Shown: positions 6,471 to 10,277 of the stretch, piece after piece
Numbering within the stretch: the first letter of the stretch is position 1
Layout: each line of letters begins with the position of its first letter
Assembly: GCA_021821605.1 (NCBI GenBank)
Contig: JAKACG010000022.1
Location: forward strand, 1-10,277
Source of the DNA: Microcaldota archaeon
GTDB taxonomy: Archaea; Micrarchaeota; Micrarchaeia; Micrarchaeales; CABMGC01
Reading direction: 5' to 3'
DNA length: 10,277 nucleotides
Translations under genes and position numbers: made by a program
The notes under the pieces: generated by a model
Seen by the model: only the letters and a program-made list of their open reading frames with translations
Told to the model about the DNA's origin: nothing
Database searches by the model: none

Positions 6471-7964
6471 ATGGCAGGAATATTTTCAATTAAAGGTCTA
6501 CTTGCCCCAGAGTTCCCTGAGGATACAGTTTGGTTAAATATAAAAAATAAGATTAAATTGAGCGATTTGAGGGGTAGAGTAGTACTTCTTGATTTCTGGA
6601 CATACTGTTGTATAAACTGCATACACATGCTGCCGATACTTGAAATGTTAGAGTCAAAGTATGAAAATAAGAAAGTAGTTATAATAGGCATTCACTCTCC
6701 CAAGTATAAGTTTGAAAAAACTCCAGAAAATGTCAAAGAGGCAATAGAGAGATATGAAATAAAACATCCAATTATACTTGATAGCGAGATGAAGATATGG
6801 AAAAGATATGGCATAGAAGCATGGCCTATGTTTGTTATCATTGGACCAGATGGAGTTATAAGAGATAAGATTGCAGGAGAAATTAGCTTTGATGATCTTG
6901 ATAAAAAACTTTCGGATATTATTAAAAAGTACAATAAAAATATGCTTAAAAAAGAGCCAGTTGCATATACTTCCAAACTAATCAAAAAAGGAGGTATTTT
7001 GAGATATCCAGGAAAGATTGCAATTTCACCTAACCAAAAGCTAATTGCCATAGCAAACTCAAATATGAACAATGTAATACTGATAGATAAAAAAGGAACA
7101 ATTATACATAAAATAGGATCAGGAGCAAAAGGTGCAATAGATAGTAGTATGGCTAAATCTACATTTTTTAAACCTCAAGGAATAACATGGCTTGATAATA
7201 ATACAGTATTAGTTGCGGATACTTACAACCACAAAATTAGAATGATTGATCTTGACTCTGATAAGGTAACAACAAAGGCAGGCAATGGACTACAAGGAGC
7301 CCCATTAAAATATCTGGAAGAAAAAATAGCATTAAAGGCAAAACTTAACTCACCCTGGGATATAGTAGTAGGGAAAAATACCGCTTATATAGCTATGGCA
7401 GGCTCACACCAGATATTGGCATATGACCTTGATGATACAATAAGCTACTTTGCAGGGATAGGCTATGAGGACATAGAAGATGGTGATTTTAAGCACTGCT
7501 CCTTTGCGCAGCCCAGTGGACTGTCTTTAAATAAGAATAATATCTATGTTGCTGATAGCGAGGCTTCTGGAATAAGAAATATCTCGCTTAAGAATAACTT
7601 TGTGAGCAGCATAGTAGGTTCTGGGCTTTTTGTTTTTGGAGATAGTGTAGGTAGAGTTGATGAGACTCTTCTACAGCACCCATTAGGAGTAAATTACGAT
7701 GATGGAGTATTATTCATAGCTGATACATATAACAACTCAATAAAGGAGATAAATCTTTCAAAAAAACTCTCCGTAAATTTAATTTCAAAGGAAGAACACT
7801 CAGTATGCAAAGTAAATGATCCTAAATGTGATACACTTGGACTTTTCGAACCATCAGATGTTAAATCTGATGGAAGATATCTTTACATATCAGACACAAA
7901 CAACCATTTAATAAGAAGATACGACAAAAACAAAAAAATACTTGAGACCATAACTATCAAATAG
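6471..7964 (+). CDS. Thioredoxin-like protein with NHL beta-propeller (NHLRC2 type)
   Basis: The 497 residues form two parts. Residues 1-160 are a thioredoxin-like domain that opens with the family pattern LAPEFPEDTVWLN, continues as LRGRVVLLDFWTYCCINCIH with the redox pair C47-x-x-C50 next to an extra C46, and has the conserved cis-proline in EAWPMFVI (P119). Residues about 175-490 hold six NHL-type blades, clearest at 232-261 (KPQGITWLDNNTVLVADTYN), 292-320, 345-373, 400-429 and 458-485, each with the P-x-G/D...ADT pattern of the propeller. The arrangement matches bacterial thioredoxin–NHL proteins and the animal protein NHLRC2, without the latter's extra C-terminal beta domain. There is no signal peptide or membrane helix, so it should be cytoplasmic. 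The substrate is unknown; thiol-disulfide chemistry guided by a binding propeller is inferred. ATG 6471 is right because the conserved sequence begins a few residues later. It is a single-gene unit, divergent from the reductase. Confidence 0.92.
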   Translation: MAGIFSIKGLLAPEFPEDTVWLNIKNKIKLSDLRGRVVLLDFWTYCCINCIHMLPILEMLESKYENKKVVIIGIHSPKYKFEKTPENVKEAIERYEIKHPIILDSEMKIWKRYGIEAWPMFVIIGPDGVIRDKIAGEISFDDLDKKLSDIIKKYNKNMLKKEPVAYTSKLIKKGGILRYPGKIAISPNQKLIAIANSNMNNVILIDKKGTIIHKIGSGAKGAIDSSMAKSTFFKPQGITWLDNNTVLVADTYNHKIRMIDLDSDKVTTKAGNGLQGAPLKYLEEKIALKAKLNSPWDIVVGKNTAYIAMAGSHQILAYDLDDTISYFAGIGYEDIEDGDFKHCSFAQPSGLSLNKNNIYVADSEASGIRNISLKNNFVSSIVGSGLFVFGDSVGRVDETLLQHPLGVNYDDGVLFIADTYNNSIKEINLSKKLSVNLISKEEHSVCKVNDPKCDTLGLFEPSDVKSDGRYLYISDTNNHLIRRYDKNKKILETITIK

Positions 7965-7980
7965 GTATTTCATTTACATC

Positions 7981-8018
7981 TACTTGACATCATCTCCGCA
8001 TCATCTCCTATTCAAGTA
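7981..8018. repeat. Direct repeat pair enclosed in an inverted repeat
   Basis: TACTTGA (7981-7987) and TCAAGTA (8012-8018) are perfect 7-base inverted arms. Between them lie two exact copies of CATCATCTCC (7988-7997 and 7999-8008) separated by a single G, then TAT. As RNA this would be a hairpin with a 24-base loop made almost wholly of the duplicated decamer. It starts 16 bases after the stop codon of the thioredoxin–NHL gene. Read on the minus strand each copy is GGAGATGATG. Function is unknown. Confidence 0.5.
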
Positions 8019-8025
8019 ACAATGC

Positions 8026-8030
8026 TTTTT
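8026..8030 (+). terminator. Possible T-tract terminator of the thioredoxin–NHL gene
   Basis: TTTTT follows the hairpin at 7981-8018 by seven bases. Archaeal termination uses T-runs, and this is the first one after the stop codon at 7964. It is short, so the call is tentative. Confidence 0.3.
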
Positions 8031-8051
8031 ATCACTAATGAATTTATTAAA

Positions 8052-8126
8052 TTAAAAACAAAGATAAAAAGGATAAATAAAACATGAAAAATAAAAATAA
8101 GATAAAAGATAAATAAAAACAAAAAA
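8052..8126 (-). terminator. T-rich termination region of the zinc ribbon–EF-1 beta operon
   Basis: On the minus strand this is a series of T-runs (for example GTTTTTATTTATC) just after the EF-1 beta stop at 8134. It contains repeated TTTATC/TTTTATC units. Multiple T-tracts downstream of a highly expressed translation gene fit archaeal intrinsic termination. No open frame of note occurs in this 169-base spacer (7965-8133). Confidence 0.5.
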
Positions 8127-8133
8127 GCAAAGA

Positions 8134-8379
8134 TTATAGTAGTGTTTGATCAGCTACCTCAACTTCGGTAACGTCCTTTACTGCCTTTAGTTTTTCTTCT
8201 ATTGCTGTGCTTCCTTCTTCGTCAGTATGAACAAACATTACCTTTATTACCTTTATTCCAAAAGCAACATCTTCAAGTTGTATACTCTTTGGCTTTAAGG
8301 TCTTAATTATGCTATCTCTTACCTCAGTTTCCTTTCCGGTTTCTGTATATATCTTAAATATTGTAGCTACATCTCCCAT
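8134..8379 (-). CDS. ef1b: Translation elongation factor 1-beta (aEF-1B)
   Basis: This is the archaeal nucleotide-exchange factor that reloads EF-1 alpha with GTP during translation. The 81 residues cover the whole guanine-exchange domain, slightly shorter than the usual archaeal length of about 88-90. Marks: an opening beta strand GDVATIFKIYTE, a helix, then LEDVAFGIKVIKVMFV (35-50) with the family's conserved EDVAFGIKxxK pattern, and a closing strand DVTEVEVADQTLL. Its ATG (8379-8377) shares one base with the stop codon of the zinc-ribbon gene in a TAATG junction, and GAGGGA at 8390-8385 is a strong ribosome binding site five bases upstream, so the two are translationally linked. The pairing of this factor with a small zinc ribbon is a known archaeal arrangement. 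Confidence 0.93.
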   Translation of the reverse strand: MGDVATIFKIYTETGKETEVRDSIIKTLKPKSIQLEDVAFGIKVIKVMFVHTDEEGSTAIEEKLKAVKDVTEVEVADQTLL

Positions 8380-8543
8380 TATGGTCCCTCAAATTTGCAT
8401 GCTTTGCATATATAAGTAGTATGATTAAGACGGCACTCTTCGCATCTAACTATCTCTTCTTCTGAACAAGAAGGACATTTAAATAGAACATACTTATCAG
8501 TAAGCTTACCGCATGATGTACAGATCTTTCCTAGTCTTGCCAT
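8379..8543 (-). CDS. Small archaeal zinc-ribbon protein (HVO_2753-like)
   Basis: A 54-residue protein with four CxxC pairs: C8/C11, C23/C26, C34/C37 and C46/C49 (for example ICTSCGK, KCPSCSE, RCEECR, ICKACK). Eight cysteines suggest two zinc sites. It matches the small archaeal zinc-finger proteins encoded directly before EF-1 beta; a role in RNA binding or translation is suggested for them but is not proved here. ATG 8543 follows GTGAT by a few bases (TTGTGATTTAATG), a plausible ribosome binding site, and MARLGKIC is a natural start just before the first knuckle. Its last base overlaps the first base of the EF-1 beta start codon. Probable promoter at 8581-8595. Confidence 0.88.
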   Translation of the reverse strand: MARLGKICTSCGKLTDKYVLFKCPSCSEEEIVRCEECRLNHTTYICKACKFEGP

Positions 8544-8580
8544 TAAATCACAATAATTAATAGTTATAGTTACATGAGCA

Positions 8581-8595
8581 AGCTATATAATAGCT
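8581..8595 (-). promoter_or_regulatory. Probable TATA box of the zinc ribbon–EF-1 beta operon, within a palindrome
   Basis: The minus strand reads AGCTATTATATAGCT. The centre (about 8588) predicts a start near 8562 and a leader of about 19 bases before ATG 8543. The arms AGCTAT and ATAGCT are perfectly inverted around a three-base core, so a dimeric regulator could bind here and block TBP; this is inference. A second AT-rich block at 8631-8642 could act as a farther promoter on this strand. Confidence 0.45.
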
Positions 8596-8607
8596 AACTC
8601 ATAAATG

Positions 8608-8615
8608 TATAAAAG
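8608..8615 (+). promoter_or_regulatory. Probable TATA box of the tRNA-Arg gene
   Basis: TATAAAAG is centred about 39 bases before the tRNA 5' end, predicting a transcript starting near 8637 with a 13-base leader to be removed by RNase P. The nearer AT-rich ATATATAAAAT (8631-8641) would start transcription inside the tRNA and is less likely to serve it. Confidence 0.4.
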
Positions 8616-8649
8616 ATTTTATCAACAAAGATATATAAAATGTTTGTTT

Positions 8650-8724
8650 GGACATGTGGCGTAACTTGGATAGCGCATCGGCTTGCGGAGCCGAGGGTTG
8701 CGGGTTCAAATCCCGCCATGTCCG
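8650..8724 (+). tRNA. tRNA-Arg (anticodon GCG)
   Basis: A full cloverleaf can be drawn. Acceptor: GGACATG (8650-8656) with CATGTCC (8717-8723), then G 8724 as discriminator base. D arm: GCGT/GCGC (8659-8662 with 8673-8676) around a loop containing TTGG. Anticodon arm: TCGGC/GCCGA (8678-8682 with 8690-8694) with loop TTGCGGA, so the anticodon is GCG, reading CGC and CGU. Variable region GGGTT. T arm: GCGGG-TTCAAAT-CCCGC (8700-8716). No intron and no encoded CCA (TAA follows), so the CCA end must be added by enzyme. Its high GC content stands out against the AT-rich surroundings. Confidence 0.97.
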
Positions 8725-8732
8725 TAAACTCC

Positions 8733-8746
8733 TTTTATTTTAAAAA
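8733..8746. terminator. Bidirectional T-tract terminator between tRNA-Arg and the permease gene
   Basis: TTTTATTTT (8733-8741) on the plus strand starts nine bases after the tRNA end. The adjoining AAAAA (8742-8746) reads as TTTTT on the minus strand, 12 bases after the permease stop. One short element can thus end both convergent transcripts. Confidence 0.5.
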
Positions 8747-8757
8747 CATCAACAATG

Positions 8758-10107
8758 CTATTCAGAACGTATAGCCTTTACAGGATCTACGCTTGCAGCT
8801 TTCCATGCAGGATAAAGACTTGAAAGAATACTTACAATTACCGCTATGAAAATAGCTAGTATCACTATTCCAGGAGTTATTACTGGAGAGAATGAACTGC
8901 TTGATGTAGAACTACTTGTTGAAGCTTTTGATGAAGAGCCTGAAACTACTGCGCCTCCTCCTGTAGATCTTCCTGTAAAGCTACCGCCGCCGCCTCCTGT
9001 AGCAAAACCGCCTCCTGCTGAACCTGCTGAAGGTGCTCCTGCTCCTGCGCCACTACTACTGCCTGCTCCAGACAATAAGGTAGGAAGGATATAAGACGCT
9101 CCTGCACCTACAGTTACACCTACAATACCACCTAAAATACCTATTATAAGCGCTTCTGATAAAAATAATATAAGAACATCCTTCTTTTTGAAACCTATCG
9201 CTTTTAAGATTCCTATCTCTCGTGTTCTTTCAGTCACAGAGACCATCATTATGCTTAGAATGCTTATTCCTGCAACTATTAATGATATTCCAGCTATGCT
9301 TCCCAATAGAATACCTATAGAACCTATAATAGAAGAAACAGTACTTGCTATTGCTTCTACCGAAAGTATCCCTACTCCATTACCATATATATTTTTAAGC
9401 AATGCAGATAATGCAGCCACGCTCGAGGTATTTTTAGCCTCAACTAAAATTATATTATACGAGTACTTACCGGTTATGCTTATTGCATTTTGAAGAGGTA
9501 TAAAGATCGAGGTGTCTGGAGAAAGTAATAACGAAGAGCCATATTGATTAAGTATTCCAGTAGGTATTAACGTTATACTTTTTGTACCCGCTCCAGGAAC
9601 ATGTTCAGATAGATATATAGGCTGATTTATTGATACCGAAGAGGTACTTTGCGTAGATGATGGAAAGGCTATGTCATAGCCTACAAGAGCTGTTGGCAAT
9701 GATGAGTCATTGTAAACCGTTCCTGAATTAAGATTTATACTCCCTAATGCATTTGCTAAAACAGAGTTTGAAACGCCATATACAGTTGCTGTTTGCTGTA
9801 CACCGCCAGTAGTTACATTTGCAGAAAATCTTATAATCGGTATTGCTACACTTACATTTGGTAATGACTCGATCTCTGCTATATCGGCATTTGTAAAAAT
9901 ATGCGATGGTGAGGAGGTTAAAAATATGGCGCTAGGACCTATGCTTTCTAAAGATTTCGATATACTTACTGAGATACCGCTTACTAGAGAGGTAAGTGCC
10001 ACTATCGCAGCAATACCTATAACTACACTTAGTACAGTTAACGCAGTTCTGAACTTTCTTTCAGACACACCTTTAATTCCGAGAGTAAGTATATCCTTTA
10101 ACTTCAT
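8758..10107 (-). CDS. ABC transporter permease, FtsX/MacB type, with Gly/Ser-rich insert
   Basis: The 449 residues follow the MacB/FtsX plan: helix 1 at about 21-43, an external MacB-type domain (about 44-255), helix 2 (262-290), a cytoplasmic coupling segment VTERTREIGILKAIGFKKKD (291-310) that contacts the ATPase, helix 3 (312-342), helix 4 (409-430) and the closing family motif YPAWKAASVDPVKAIRSE (432-449). Such permeases pair with a LolD/MacB-type ATPase and drive envelope export or release by mechanical movement rather than classical import. The unusual part is residues about 346-406, a low-complexity run of Gly, Ser and Ala between helices 3 and 4, where relatives have a short loop; it should lie outside the cell. 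ATG 10107 overlaps the preceding gene's TGA by four bases (ATGA), and GCGAGGG upstream can act as ribosome binding site. The ATPase gene is not in the window. The exported substrate is unknown. Confidence 0.9.
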   Translation of the reverse strand: MKLKDILTLGIKGVSERKFRTALTVLSVVIGIAAIVALTSLVSGISVSISKSLESIGPSAIFLTSSPSHIFTNADIAEIESLPNVSVAIPIIRFSANVTTGGVQQTATVYGVSNSVLANALGSINLNSGTVYNDSSLPTALVGYDIAFPSSTQSTSSVSINQPIYLSEHVPGAGTKSITLIPTGILNQYGSSLLLSPDTSIFIPLQNAISITGKYSYNIILVEAKNTSSVAALSALLKNIYGNGVGILSVEAIASTVSSIIGSIGILLGSIAGISLIVAGISILSIMMVSVTERTREIGILKAIGFKKKDVLILFLSEALIIGILGGIVGVTVGAGASYILPTLLSGAGSSSGAGAGAPSAGSAGGGFATGGGGGSFTGRSTGGGAVVSGSSSKASTSSSTSSSSFSPVITPGIVILAIFIAVIVSILSSLYPAWKAASVDPVKAIRSE

Positions 10108-10277
10108 TGATGCGCCCTCGCCTTTTTAGTATTTTTTCTTCGTCTGTAGAGGTAGTAAACAATAAGTATAATGATTATGATAATTATTATAATCAAAAGT
10201 ATTGGTATGCCTGTTCCACCTCTGAAGTTATGATTTGTTGATGCATTGTAAACTACAGCCCCTGAGCCTGCTGCGCC
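10104..10277 (-). CDS. C-terminal end of a membrane-anchored protein (cut by window edge)
   Basis: The frame is open from the right edge to TGA 10106-10104 and gives the last 57 residues. These are a Gly/Ser/Asn-rich segment (GAAGSGAVVYNASTNHNFRGG), here quoted in outline, a single hydrophobic helix GIPILL followed by nine isoleucines in a row and LIVYYLY, then a basic tail RRRKNTKKARAHQ. This is the shape of an external protein held by a C-terminal anchor with its tail in the cytoplasm. The ATGA overlap with the permease gene means translational coupling, so it is probably a partner of that transporter, for example a MacA-like or substrate-capturing subunit. The body of the protein is outside the window, so its family cannot be named. 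Confidence 0.75.
   Translation of the reverse strand, partial: GAAGSGAVVYNASTNHNFRGGTGIPILLIIIIIIIIILIVYYLYRRRKNTKKARAHQ

Noticed and set aside
6692..7072. Minus-strand frame of 126 codons with hydrophobic look
   Set aside because: It lies wholly inside the thioredoxin–NHL gene, antisense to conserved domain sequence, and has no recognisable motif or promoter.
8631..8642. ATATATAAAATG as the tRNA promoter
   Set aside because: With archaeal spacing it would start transcription inside the tRNA. The TATAAAAG at 8608-8615 fits better; this block may serve the opposite strand or nothing.
8846..9094. Plus-strand frame of 82 codons rich in proline and glutamate
   Set aside because: It is the mirror of the Gly/Ser-rich insert of the permease on the other strand. 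The permease has clear family motifs on both sides, so the proline-rich frame is a composition artefact.
1..10277. Mobile elements, CRISPR arrays or defence genes
   Set aside because: Both strands were read for transposase, integrase, nuclease or repeat–spacer patterns. None was seen; the genes are housekeeping or envelope functions.

Overview
The window looks like part of a small, AT-rich archaeal chromosome. The archaeal signs are a SecF–SecD pair in the archaeal order (secF first), an archaeal-type elongation factor 1-beta preceded by a four-knuckle zinc-ribbon gene, a tRNA-Arg without encoded CCA, promoters with TATA boxes placed about 25 bases before likely start points, and G-rich (GGTG/GAGG) ribosome binding sites. 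Tight packing, many short membrane proteins and Asn/Ser/Thr-rich external loops would fit a DPANN-type lineage such as Micrarchaeota or Parvarchaeota. That placement is inference; no rRNA or other phylogenetic marker is present to prove it.

Layout, left to right. Bases 1-2398 are read on the minus strand: a small two-helix membrane protein, then secF, then secD, which runs off the left edge. A divergent promoter region (2399-2530) separates these from a plus-strand gene for a four-helix membrane protein with a Gly-Cys-Gly-Cys motif. That gene meets, end to end with no spacer, a minus-strand cobalamin adenosyltransferase gene lying just downstream of a full-length class II (adenosylcobalamin-dependent) ribonucleotide reductase. 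Bases 6201-6470 are a divergent control region that may hold a tiny leaderless reading frame. After it comes a plus-strand thioredoxin–NHL beta-propeller protein of the NHLRC2 type. Bases 7965-8133 are a convergent spacer with an unusual repeat-in-hairpin arrangement and A-rich/T-rich termination sequence. Then come a minus-strand operon of zinc ribbon plus EF-1 beta, a plus-strand tRNA-Arg(GCG), and a minus-strand FtsX/MacB-type ABC permease, whose start overlaps by 4 bases the end of a gene for a membrane-anchored protein entering from the right edge.

How the genes work together. The adenosyltransferase makes the cofactor that the neighbouring reductase needs for DNA precursor synthesis; no other cobalamin gene is in the window, so corrinoid salvage is plausible. 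SecD and SecF assist protein export after translocation by SecYEG. The zinc ribbon and EF-1 beta form a translation pair. The permease and its overlapping anchored partner look like an envelope export or lipoprotein-release type complex whose ATPase is outside the window.

No insertion sequence, CRISPR array, integrase or phage gene was seen. Most of the window is core housekeeping. The less ordinary parts are two unassigned membrane proteins, the enlarged SecF external domain, the glycine/serine insert in the permease, the spacer hairpin and the candidate tiny ORF.
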